Shown in pieces: positions 1-8,820 of a DNA stretch of 60,000 nucleotides. The first letter of the stretch is position 1, and each line of letters starts with the position of its first letter. Location: positions 1,176,501 through 1,236,500 of the forward strand of contig JACVTC010000015.1 of NCBI GenBank assembly GCA_016946835.1, written 5' to 3'. The DNA is from Neocallimastix lanati (nom. inval.) (taxonomy: Eukaryota > Neocallimastigomycota > Neocallimastigomycetes > Neocallimastigales > Neocallimastigaceae). The position numbers and the translations under genes were made by a program. Below the pieces are notes generated by a model, which was given only the letters and a program-made list of their open reading frames with translations, searched no databases and was not told the origin of the DNA.

Positions 1-901
1 TCCCATGATTCCTGAGGAGTAGAAGAATTATTAAGTATTCCTTTCCAATAATTTTCATTAAGACTGTGACCAGTTATATCAGAAGCAAGTTCTTCATAGT
101 GTTCTGCAAAACGATTGAGTTGATCTTCTTGGGATACTAGAACATTACCTTCTTTATCTTTAATGTATACAGGTGATTGGGAAGGAGAGTAAGAAGGTTT
201 AGAAATTTTCTTAAGTCCAGACCAACCAACGCTGGGCATCATTTTTTAAGAAACATTCGCCGATGGAATGAATCAAATTTTTAAATCTAATATTCCTAAA
301 ATATTTCTTTTAATACTAATGATATAATCAGAAAGAACTCTATATTCTTTTGAGAGATCACAAAATTCTTGAAGATTAGACAAATCATTACTAAGTTTAA
401 AATTTTTAATCCTTTTATAAAATAAATGTTTTTCATGTGATAATTTCTTAATATAAGCAGGACAATGGAACGCTGAACCCTGTAAATTTGTAGGAACTCT
501 TGCTTGAATGTCATCGCCTATTTTATTTGCTGTGTCAAGAAGTTTTTTAACCATTGTATTAGAGTCTAGATTATCATTATGTTCAAATTCATCCAGTAAA
601 CATGTGAATTTATTATGAGAGAAGATTGCTTCACGTTTATCCCTACAAATTCGATTAGACCACTTAATTTGTTTATCCCGAGGGGGAGTAACAAAACCAT
701 CAGGAGATATTTTTTTACAAGAAAGAATAAGTGGTTAAATGGTCAGAGATGTCATTAAAAGAGTAGCATACAGAAGCAATATTCAGATAATTTCTTAATT
801 TATCGTTCACTACTATAAAATCAATACAAGAATTCTTTCCACCATTAGACCAAGTAAATTGATGACCTACCATATCCATAACAAACCATTGAGGGGAAAT
901 T
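1..901 (-). pseudogene. LINE copy A, end of endonuclease and start of RT region, frameshifted
   Basis: This stretch corresponds to 4409-5300 of copy B, which is open there. It encodes the last endonuclease motif (SDH) and the linker leading into the RT domain. Compared with copy B it has an extra base in the run near 735, an extra base near 229 and a small indel near 290, so the frame is lost three times. A 93-codon remnant is still open at 273-554. The differences lie in or beside short homopolymers, so long-read consensus errors remain possible. The RT core itself is outside the window. Confidence 0.85.
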
Positions 902-1789
902 CTAAAGAATAAGATCTTTGAGTTGTTGCTTAGTCATGTTGAAATCACCAACAATAGCCGAAGGGTTATTCTGATGGTTCTTGAGCCAATTAGCAAAATC
1001 AGTTTCCGCTTTTTCTCTAGAGTCTTTGTGTTTTTTGCTAGGGATGTAAATGTTCCCTAAAGAACATCTGACACCCCAAAAAGAGAATATATTTACTGAG
1101 AGTATATATCTATATTCAAAATCATCATTAGTGAATTGGCAGGAGGAGTGCACACCTATATAAAGGCCCCTCATACCAGGGATTTTTTTGTCCGCACGTC
1201 TCAGTACTGTTCTATAATGATTAAGGAATGGATATGAGTTAGAAAAGGAGTTAAGGAATGAACTATTACCGACTTCTTGAAGACAAATACAAATAGGATT
1301 AAAGATTGAATTAAAATTGGTAAGTCCGTCACGTTTTTCAGAATTCCAACCATTTATGTTCCAGCTAATACAGAGGTTGAAATATTGAGTATTCGAGAAA
1401 GGGTTAGCATACAGGAGGCTTTCAGAGATGGGGATTGAGGGTTCAGAATAATACCTGGTTCTATTATGATTAACATTGCTAAATGTGCGTATCCTTGAAG
1501 TAATCTTCCATTTTATTCTTTTAACAGGTAAGTGCTTAGTAATCAAATAAATAACCTTCAAATAATCCGTATAATTATTATAGTTAACTCTTAGGATGAA
1601 GTAGTTTTCCATATTAATATAGTGTTTTTTAACGATTCCATGAACAACTTCATTACAATTTGATATCTTTTTGCTTAAAAATTCCCATAGTCTACTTTCA
1701 GTCCAAGATTCAAGATCATGAATGAAAATTAAAACAAATTTATCATGGTCAGGACCATAAAGTCGCAGACCTCTTCGTATAGTTGACAT
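902..1789 (-). CDS. LINE copy A N-terminal region and APE endonuclease domain
   Basis: A 295-aa open frame begins at the first ATG after the LINE leader. Residues 1-135 are a basic N-terminal region of unknown role. An exonuclease-endonuclease-phosphatase (APE) fold follows, with SWNING near 140, the catalytic-Glu motif CLQEVG near 170, and VGDFNM near 280 (Asp/Asn pair). The domain's last motif, SDH, lies in the next frame downstream. APE domains nick target DNA to prime reverse transcription. The frame ends at a TAG (901-903) inside CTT-TAG-A. Moving +1 there continues straight into the rest of the endonuclease and the RT. Copy B has the same stop. The product is therefore either a defective polyprotein or one half of a frameshifted one. 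Confidence 0.85.
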   Translation of the reverse strand: MSTIRRGLRLYGPDHDKFVLIFIHDLESWTESRLWEFLSKKISNCNEVVHGIVKKHYINMENYFILRVNYNNYTDYLKVIYLITKHLPVKRIKWKITSRIRTFSNVNHNRTRYYSEPSIPISESLLYANPFSNTQYFNLCISWNINGWNSEKRDGLTNFNSIFNPICICLQEVGNSSFLNSFSNSYPFLNHYRTVLRRADKKIPGMRGLYIGVHSSCQFTNDDFEYRYILSVNIFSFWGVRCSLGNIYIPSKKHKDSREKAETDFANWLKNHQNNPSAIVGDFNMTKQQLKDLIL

Positions 1790-1977
1790 AATAAAATAAA
1801 AAAACTTATCTATATTAATAAAAGGTAAGTGTAATATAAAAATAAAAAAATAAAATTAGTAAAAAATTAAAAAATTAAAAAAAAAAATAAAAATTTATTG
1901 CTGTTGTCTTCTCTTTCGTGTATATTGTTTGCTAAAACTTGTTTGTTATTCTTTCTTTTTGTGTTGACTAGTTTTTA

Positions 1978-1982
<5 letters not shown>

Positions 1983-2012
<30 letters not shown>
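1983..2012 (-). other. Poly(A) tail of LINE copy B (T30 on plus strand)
   Basis: Thirty consecutive T on the plus strand follow the 3' terminal sequence AGACTAGGAATAAAC (plus-strand sense). They mark the exact 3' end of copy B and its junction with the 5' end of copy A. Confidence 0.9.
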
Positions 2013-2015
<3 letters not shown>

Positions 2016-2104
2016 CTAGGAATAAACTTTATTTAATAATATTTTTTTAAAAAATACATGAAATTTAAATACATGAAATTATTTTTTATATTAATATTAA
2101 AAAA

Positions 2105-2824
2105 CTACGTTATGAGATTCGAGGACGAAAAGGCCTCTAACTCTTCCCATTCATCGAAGATAACCCCATGTGGATGAAAATTATCATTCGAATCTGTATC
2201 AGAATTTCTTCTTTGCCTTATCGTTACGACGTCGACACTCTTGACAACGGTAGGTCTAACACTATACAAATCGATCATGGTGTAAAAATCACCAATCACA
2301 ATAGGCATAACGTTAGTAAGGAATTCCGCAAGCCCCACAAAAAATGAAATCGGGAAAGAAGACTCGTTCGAAGGTGATTGAAAAATATTATTAATATATC
2401 GCCTTCTTTCCCCCGAGCCGATCTTTAAGATTTCAAATACTGCATTTCCGCCAAGAAGGAGACACAGCACGTAAAAATTGATATTATCATCAAAATCTTC
2501 CTCTTTATCATCAGGAATGTTCAATGATTTCTCATGAACAATAAGAGAAAAATTAATAAAAATTTCATCAACAAAGGGAATGAAATGTTGCCTAAATTCT
2601 TCAAATTTAGGACATAAAAGTATCCAGTGTGTAAAACTAGGTATGCTGTTACTCTCACCACAACAAGGGCAGTATGTTGGGCAATTTTCTGATACTAGAT
2701 TACTTTTAACATACGTTTTTACATCAAATTTGAATCCACATTTAATTCGTCCAATCCAAAAAAAATCCAAGAGAAAATTGTGAAAATTTAAGTGATAGAC
2801 GTTGAATAAATTTTTTAAAACCAA
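2105..2824 (-). CDS. LINE copy B C-terminal region with CCHC zinc knuckle
   Basis: A 239-codon frame overlaps the end of the RT frame by about 80 bp in a different phase. Residues 52-71 form a CCHC motif (C52-x2-C55-x10-H66-x4-C71) like the C-terminal knuckle found downstream of RT in many APE-type LINEs, where it is thought to bind nucleic acid. Before it is an Ile/Phe-rich stretch (GRIKCGFKF) that continues the RT thumb region. After it is an acidic, less conserved tail ending 90 bp before the poly(A). The overlap sits at an A6 run, so the natural product is probably one continuous polyprotein split here by one extra A. The first Met is not a convincing true start. Confidence 0.8.
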   Translation of the reverse strand: MVLKNLFNVYHLNFHNFLLDFFWIGRIKCGFKFDVKTYVKSNLVSENCPTYCPCCGESNSIPSFTHWILLCPKFEEFRQHFIPFVDEIFINFSLIVHEKSLNIPDDKEEDFDDNINFYVLCLLLGGNAVFEILKIGSGERRRYINNIFQSPSNESSFPISFFVGLAEFLTNVMPIVIGDFYTMIDLYSVRPTVVKSVDVVTIRQRRNSDTDSNDNFHPHGVIFDEWEELEAFSSSNLIT

Positions 2825-5282
2825 ATTTAAATTTCTTGTATTTTGTAGATCTGATCGCAGGAGTGCTTGAATAATGAATATTTTCCCAGTAAAACTTCCT
2901 TATTTCTCCAGGAAGTTTATTACTGTGCTTGTGTACTGCTAAACTCCGTGCTTTTTTCGTCCATGAATAGTGAGAAAGTGTAGGTATATTTTTGACTAAA
3001 TGAGAAATAATACAAGAAGAATCTTTCCACTTTTTAAAGCATCGAATCATCGCCTTAGCACAAAAACTAGCTATAGGAGGTATAGAAAGTTCCTTAGACA
3101 TATTGTAAATTGAAGTATTGGAGGTTTTATTTTTAAACCCGAAACTCCAATACAAACCTCGATTAAAAGCAGTTTGAGCTTTTTCAGTATTCTTTTTATT
3201 TGAACCAAGTAAGGGAGCATAATAAAGAACTGAACTAAGGACAAAAGAAACTAGTATACGAGTTTTAAAGTAGAAAGGAACATTCCTATTGGTTAAAAAT
3301 CTAAAGAAAGAGTTAACTGTATAATTAATTATACTGTTCATCTTAGCAATAATAGGTTTTAAATCCAACGATTCATTAAAAGGTATACCAAGATATGTAT
3401 ATTGATTAGTGCTTGGTATATAGTTCATACCAAGTCTAAATGTAGGATTTTCATAATGTCTTGAAGGAATAAAATTCTTTGGTTTAACAACTAATGTAGC
3501 GCATTTATTGATTCCAAAGGTCATTTCATTTTTAATACCCCAATCATGAGCAATATTCAAAAGGTTTTTAAGTGAAGATTTTGTAGGAGCTAATAATACA
3601 ATATCATCAGCAAATAATCCACCACAACACTTTTTCTTTTCAGTAATCACACCATATCTTTTACATTTATCAAAAATATCATTGATAAATATATTGAATA
3701 AGATAGGTGAGAGAGGACACCCTTGGCGAACACCACGGTGTATTGGAAATTCTTTTGAAAGTTTACCATTAAAGATTGCACGAGCTTTCGAGGTAAGGTA
3801 TAGATTAGTAATGAATTGAAGGCATTTACCACGAATACCAAGATTATCTAGTTTAGTAAGTATATTGTAAATTGGAACTGAATCATAAGCTTTTTTAAGG
3901 TCAAGAAAGGCAAGAAAGGTAAATTTATCCTTAAATTTTCTTCTTTGACAAATTTCACGAATGGATACAAATAAACTAATACATTCTTCTTTATTTCTAA
4001 AACCAAACTGTTCTGGTCTAATTATTCCATTAGAAAAAGCATAGTCCGATATTCTTTTAGTGACAATTTTTGATAGAATTTTTAAACCTACATTGATGAG
4101 TGAAATACCACGATAATTATTACAATCTGAAAGATCCCCTTTTTTAGGAATAGAAACAATAGAAGCAGAGTTCCATTCATTAGGAAAGTCACCATCCCAA
4201 ATTTTATTAAAAAGTAATAACAGACACTTTGCACAATCGGAATAAGTAACCACTTGATTAGAGTCATCCTGAGAAGAATTTCTACTCTCAGAATTAAAAA
4301 ATGCTTTAAAAAATTCTGTAGGTATACCATCAGGACCAGGTGCTTTGTTATTTTTCATTGAAAGAACAGTTGAATGAATTTCTGACATGGAAATAGGTTG
4401 ATTAATATCCCATGATTCCTGAGGAGTAGAAGAATTATTAAGTATTCTTTTCCAATAATTTTCATTAAGACTGTGACCAGTTATATCAGAAGCAAGTTCT
4501 TCATAGTGTTCTGCAAAACGATTGAGTTGATCTTCTTGGGATACTAGAACATTACCTTCTTTATCTTTAATGTATACAGGTGATTGGGAAGGAGAGTAAG
4601 AAGGTTTAGAAATTTTCTTAAGTCCAGACCAACCACGCTGGGCATCATTTTTTAAGAAACATTCGCCGATGGAATGAATCAAATTTTTAAATCTAATATT
4701 TCTAATATTTCTTTTAATACTAATGATATAATCAGAGAGAACTCTATATTCTTTTGAGAGATCACAAAATTCTTGAAGATTAGACAAATCATTACGAAGT
4801 TTAAAATTTTTAATCCTTTTATAAAATAAATGTTTTTCATGTGATAATTTCTTAATATAAGCAGGACAATGGAACGCTGAACCCTGTAAATTTGTAGGAA
4901 CTCTTGCTTGAATGTCATCGCCTATTTTATTTGCTGTGTCAAGAAGTTTTTTAACCATTGTATTAGAGTCTAGATTATCATTATGTTCAAATTCATCCAG
5001 TAAACATGTGAATTTATTATGAGAGAAGATTGCTTCACGTTTATCCCTACAAATTCGATTAGACCACTTAATTTGTTTATCCCGAGGGGGAGTAACAAAA
5101 CCATCAGGAGATATTTTTTTACAAGAAAGAATAAGTGGTAAATGGTCAGAGATGTCATTAAAAGAGTAACATACAGAAGCAATATTCAGATAATTTCTTA
5201 ATTTATCGTTCACTACTATAAAATCAATACAAGAATTCTTTCCACCATTAGACCAAGTAAATTGATGACCAACCATATCCAT
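2742..5282 (-). CDS. LINE copy B reverse transcriptase
   Basis: An 846-codon open frame. It starts inside the end of the APE domain (FTWSNGG near 8-14, SDHLPL at 45-50), so the ATG at 5282 is only the first Met in frame, not a likely true start. The RT domain follows: NKAPGPDGIP near 311, a conserved YRGISLINV block, DLKKAYDSVP near 470, GVRQGCPLSPILFN near 517 and the catalytic FADD near 555. It would copy the element's RNA at the nicked target (target-primed reverse transcription). Near its 3' end (about 2815, an A6 run) the reading should move +1 into the zinc-knuckle region; the last ~24 codons here look out of frame. This is the longest intact RT stretch in the window. Confidence 0.92.
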   Translation of the reverse strand: MDMVGHQFTWSNGGKNSCIDFIVVNDKLRNYLNIASVCYSFNDISDHLPLILSCKKISPDGFVTPPRDKQIKWSNRICRDKREAIFSHNKFTCLLDEFEHNDNLDSNTMVKKLLDTANKIGDDIQARVPTNLQGSAFHCPAYIKKLSHEKHLFYKRIKNFKLRNDLSNLQEFCDLSKEYRVLSDYIISIKRNIRNIRFKNLIHSIGECFLKNDAQRGWSGLKKISKPSYSPSQSPVYIKDKEGNVLVSQEDQLNRFAEHYEELASDITGHSLNENYWKRILNNSSTPQESWDINQPISMSEIHSTVLSMKNNKAPGPDGIPTEFFKAFFNSESRNSSQDDSNQVVTYSDCAKCLLLLFNKIWDGDFPNEWNSASIVSIPKKGDLSDCNNYRGISLINVGLKILSKIVTKRISDYAFSNGIIRPEQFGFRNKEECISLFVSIREICQRRKFKDKFTFLAFLDLKKAYDSVPIYNILTKLDNLGIRGKCLQFITNLYLTSKARAIFNGKLSKEFPIHRGVRQGCPLSPILFNIFINDIFDKCKRYGVITEKKKCCGGLFADDIVLLAPTKSSLKNLLNIAHDWGIKNEMTFGINKCATLVVKPKNFIPSRHYENPTFRLGMNYIPSTNQYTYLGIPFNESLDLKPIIAKMNSIINYTVNSFFRFLTNRNVPFYFKTRILVSFVLSSVLYYAPLLGSNKKNTEKAQTAFNRGLYWSFGFKNKTSNTSIYNMSKELSIPPIASFCAKAMIRCFKKWKDSSCIISHLVKNIPTLSHYSWTKKARSLAVHKHSNKLPGEIRKFYWENIHYSSTPAIRSTKYKKFKFGFKKFIQRLSLKFSQFSLGFFLDWTN

Positions 5283-6194
5283 AACAAACCATTGAGGGGA
5301 AATTCTAAAGAATAAGATCTTTGAGTTGTTGCTTAGTCATGTTGAAATCACCAACAATAGCCGAAGGGTTATTCTGATGGTTTCTTGAGCCAATTAGCAA
5401 AATTAGTTTCCGCTTTTTCTCTAGAGTCTTTGTGTTTTTTGCTAGGGATGTAAATGTTCCCTAAAGAACATTTGACACCCCAAAAAGAGAATATATTTAC
5501 TGAGAGTATATATCTATATTCAAAATTATCATTAGTGAATTGGCAGGAGGAGTGCACACCTATATAAAGGCCCCTCATACCAGGGATTTTTTTGTCCGCA
5601 CGTCTCAGTACTGTTCTATAATGATTAAGGAATGGATATGAGTTTAGAAAAGGAGTTAAGGAATGAACTATTACCGACTTCTTGAAGACAAATACAAATA
5701 GGATTAAAGATTGAATTAAAATTGGTAAGTCCGTCACGTTTTTCAGAATTCCAACCATTTATGTTCCAGCTAATACAGAGGTTGAAATATTTAGTATTCG
5801 AGAAAGGGTTAGCATACAGGAGGCTTTCAGAGATGGGGATTGAGGGTTCAGAATAATACCTGGTTCTATTATGATTAACATTACTAAATGTGCGTATCCT
5901 TGAAGTAATCTTCCATTTTATTCTTTTAACAGGTAAGTGCTTAGTAATCAAATAAATAACCTTCAAATAATCCGTATAATTATTATAGTTAACTCTTAGG
6001 ATGAAGTAGTTTTCCATATTAATATAGTGTTTTTTAACGATTCCATGAACAACTTCATTACAATTTGATATCTTTTTGCTTAAAAATTCCCATAGTCTAC
6101 TTTCAGTCCAAGATTCAAGATCATGAATGAAAATTAAAACAAATTTATCATGGTCAGGACCATAAAGTCGCAGACCTCTTCGTATAGTTGACAT
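5283..6194 (-). pseudogene. LINE copy B N-terminal region and APE endonuclease, two frameshifts
   Basis: This is the counterpart of the intact 295-codon frame of copy A and starts at the same ATG (6194). The N-terminal region and the SWNING and CLQEVG motifs are present. An extra T near 5644 then moves the frame, and a second extra T near 5381 moves it again just before VGDFNM. The CTT-TAG-A stop seen in copy A is also present (about 5300). The three one-base steps sum to a codon, so the first and last parts share a frame. The copy is inactive as read, unless the extra T's are consensus errors. Confidence 0.85.
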
Positions 6195-6385
6195 AATAAA
6201 ATAAAAAAACTTATCTATATTAATAAAAGGTAAGTGTAATATAAAAATAAAAAAATAAAATTAGTAAAAAATTAAAAAATTAAAAAAAAATAAAAATTTA
6301 TTGCTGTTGTCTTCTCTTTCGTGTATATTGTTTGCTAAAACTTGTTTGTTATTCTTTCTTTTTGTGTTGACTAGTTTTAAATTAA

Positions 6386-7077
6386 TGATTTTCAATTATA
6401 AATTCCTGTTTTATGTAAAAATTTCTGTAAAATAATCATATATAATATAAAATTTAAATGTTAATGAAATAATAGTTGTGAAAAACTATAAAAAGATTCC
6501 CATCCGTTAAATAATGTCTTAAACACAAGCTTTGGAGTGAATCAATCTCCTACATTTCCATTTTACAATAGCTACATGAAAGTATAAAAAATACTATAGA
6601 AAAATACATATACAAAATAATGCTAAAGTAAAAAATAACAATAGATTCATTACAATGATAATATGTAGAAACTACATGATATTATTAATTATACAACTCC
6701 AATGTTACTACATATCCAGTTTAAGACATTAAAGAACGTCAAGTTCACTTTCTACAGTCTTCCAGTATTCCAGATTTCTCTCTTCGTACTAGAAGCCACT
6801 TTAGAAAGGATAACCATTGATTATCATCAGAATCACAGAACTCTGTAATTAGTACACCTGATATAGGTTATTCCTTTTCCATCATCATAACTCTAATAAA
6901 GTCCTCTATTAATAATTTTTTTGAACTTTAGAACATCTGCTCACATTTGAACCAAAGAGAAGAGCATAATTATAAGGCTAAGCTTGAATATATAAATTTA
7001 TTTATATAAATTTAAAAAAGATGATTTTTTATTTTTTTTTTTTTAAAAACTCTTTTCTTTATTTCTTAACAGTAAAA
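6386..7077. other. Flanking DNA with a decayed LINE scrap
   Basis: A/T-rich flank upstream of copy B. There is no open gene. Positions 6889-6970 match 44583-44662 of LINE copy C almost exactly, so a piece of the same LINE subfamily lies here on the minus strand. The GC-richer stretch 6735-6888 may be older LINE sequence but I cannot align it. A 13-bp inverted repeat (TAATGTCTTAAAC at 6512-6524, its complement at 6719-6731) encloses about 220 bp. Confidence 0.6.
6889..6970 (-). mobile_element. LINE fragment F
   Basis: About 80 bp nearly identical to 44583-44662 in copy C, corresponding to a segment between the FADD box and the C-terminus of the RT region. It is too short to show ends or a TSD. 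Confidence 0.75.
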
Positions 7078-7087
7078 ACTACCCCCC

Positions 7088-7091
<4 letters not shown>
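7078..7091. repeat. Target-site duplication, left copy (7092-7344 insert)
   Basis: ACTACCCCCCTCAA, identical to 7345-7358. The C6 core is rare in this A/T-rich DNA, so a chance match is very unlikely. Confidence 0.88.
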
Positions 7092-7130
<39 letters not shown>

Positions 7131-7344
7131 GGCAGCAAACTTGTTTCATCTTTATTAATTAAATATTTGATAAAATACATGTAATAAAATAATAAAAAAA
7201 AAAAAAGATAAAAAAATAAACAAAAAATAAAACACAAAATAAAAATAAAATAATGGTATAATATATTCTAGTTTCATTTAATTAATATTTGTAAGACTTC
7301 ACAAGGGCATTATTATACTGAAGTATAATAATTAACTTTGACTT
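7092..7344 (-). mobile_element. Short retroposon (253 bp) with poly(A) tail and 14-bp TSD
   Basis: The insert is bounded by two perfect copies of ACTACCCCCCTCAA (7078-7091 and 7345-7358). Read on the minus strand it ends in AATAAAGATG, about 20 further bases and a 36-nt poly(A) tail (7092-7127 as T). This is the signature of target-primed reverse transcription. The body has no coding capacity and I see no tRNA-like box A/B at its 5' end. It is therefore more likely the 3' end of a 5'-truncated LINE of a different subfamily, or a processed transcript, than a classic SINE. It does not match copies A-D. Confidence 0.85.
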
Positions 7345-7358
7345 ACTACCCCCCTCAA
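7345..7358. repeat. Target-site duplication, right copy (7092-7344 insert)
   Basis: A perfect copy of 7078-7091. The bases beyond it differ on both sides, which fixes the duplication at 14 bp. Confidence 0.88.
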
Positions 7359-8820
7359 ATATAATAAACATTTAAAATATAAAATTTTTATTACTCAAAA
7401 TCTTTTTTTTTTTAATTTTTTTTTTTACACTTTAAAATAAATTTACTTTATTTTTTTTTTTTTTTTTATTTCACTTTTATTTGCTTTTGTTTAATTGAAA
7501 AAAAAATAAAAAAATATCTTTTTTACAAAAATAAAAATAATAAATAAATAAAAATATTATTTTTTATTTATTATTATTTTTTATTTTCTCAAATGTAAAT
7601 AAAAATAAAATAATTTTATTGTTTTTTTTTTAAATAATGGAATTAGTAAAAATAATTTACATAAAAGAAAAAAAAATAAAATAAAATAAATTTCACTCTT
7701 ATTTTATCAATAAATTTTACTCTTCTATTAATAATAAATAATAGGATGTAAAATTATTTTTTTTCTTTTTGTTATTATCTTCACTTTTCTATTATTAAAA
7801 AATAAAAAAAAAAAAAAAAAAAAACTATTTAAAGTTACTAAACGCTAAATAATTTTTTTTTTTTTTTTGATTTTTTCTCTTTTTTTTTTTTTTTTTTTGG
7901 CTTTTATAAATAAAATTTTGTATTTGCAGAAATCTATAATTGAAAAAAATAATAATTTTTTGTCAATAGGTTTATATATATAAATAAATTCAAAAAAAAT
8001 TACTAAAATAAAACAAAAAAGTACGCTATCACTACAAAATAAAAAAAAAAATTAATCGAATTAAAACTATTTAAATAAATCAAAATAATAGTAAAAATAA
8101 ATATTGTAAACTATTGAAAACATTTTGAAATAAATAAAAAAAAAATTAAATTTATATTTAAACATAATTAAATAAAAAGAAATAAGAAGGTGAAAAAAAT
8201 TTTATTTCCCATTTATCCTCCTTTTTTCTTTTTTTTCAATCATTTCATTTATAAATTATAATATTATATTATTATTTACGAGTGGTGAAATTATTATTAA
8301 ATAATAATCTATAATAATTTCTTCTAATTTTACTATATAGTTATTTATAAAGAAAACGTTATTTAATAAAAGATTATCTTATAAATTATTCAAATATAAT
8401 AAAAATTTTTTACTACAATAATTAATATTATTGCTTACACAATAATTATTAACATAAATAAAAAATTTGATTTATATTCAAAAAAATCTATAATTCACTT
8501 TCATTAAATAATATGTATAAAAAGAGAGGCTACTTATAAGCATTCATTGGCTTTTAAAGTATCCTTTCAAAGGTCATCTATATGGATAGTGTTATTAAAA
8601 AATATTAAAATTACATCAAAAAATCTTCTCCTTTTTTTTTTTCTCTTTAATCAAATACTATTATATTTTCAAAAGTTCAACTCTGAAAATTTTTATTTAT
8701 AAAGTGAAAGAGAGAAAATTTATCTATTTTTCGACGTTACTTTAATCATACTATAGATTATTTTTCAAAAATAAACTTTATTTTTTTAGAAAAATATTAA
8801 GGATTTTCCAAATAAGAAAT
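7359..8820. other. Gene-free A/T DNA downstream of the expansin-like gene
   Basis: Homopolymer and A/T-rich DNA with no supported gene. The part next to 8820 must hold the 3' UTR and poly(A) site of the minus-strand gene that ends there. AATAAA-like words are so common that no single site can be chosen. Confidence 0.6.

Larger units (their letters stand above)
1..1982 (-). mobile_element. LINE copy A (5' part; 3' part beyond window edge)
   Basis: This is an APE-type non-LTR retrotransposon on the minus strand. Its 5' end is near 1982 and its RT region runs off the left edge. Positions 1-1982 match 4409-6385 (copy B) almost base for base; I counted roughly 20 differences by eye, so the copies are recent. 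The leader before the first ATG (1789) is about 190 bp of A/T-rich DNA. The 5' end lies directly against the poly(A) tail of copy B (1983-2012 on the plus strand as T). The RT half is broken by small indels near 229, 290 and 735 relative to copy B, while the endonuclease half is open. Confidence 0.93.
1983..6385 (-). mobile_element. LINE copy B, full-length APE-type non-LTR retrotransposon
   Basis: The element runs from about 6385 (5') to 1983 (3') on the minus strand, about 4.4 kb. It has a leader (6195-6385), endonuclease region, reverse transcriptase, a C-terminal zinc-knuckle region and a 3' tail. Just before a 30-nt poly(A) tail (1983-2012 as T) there is an AAATAAAG sequence resembling a poly(A) signal. 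Coding capacity totals about 1,360 codons but is split by frame changes near 5644, 5381, 5301 and 2815. Each break equals one extra T or A in a short run. No clean TSD is visible: the 3' flank is the 5' end of copy A and the 5' flank shares only an imperfect A/T-rich 11-mer with it. The clade cannot be fixed by eye. Confidence 0.92.

Noticed and set aside
1-6385. Tandem LINE pair as a pure assembly duplication
   Set aside because: The copies differ by about 20 scattered changes and have different private frameshifts, so they are distinct loci, although long-read confirmation would still help.
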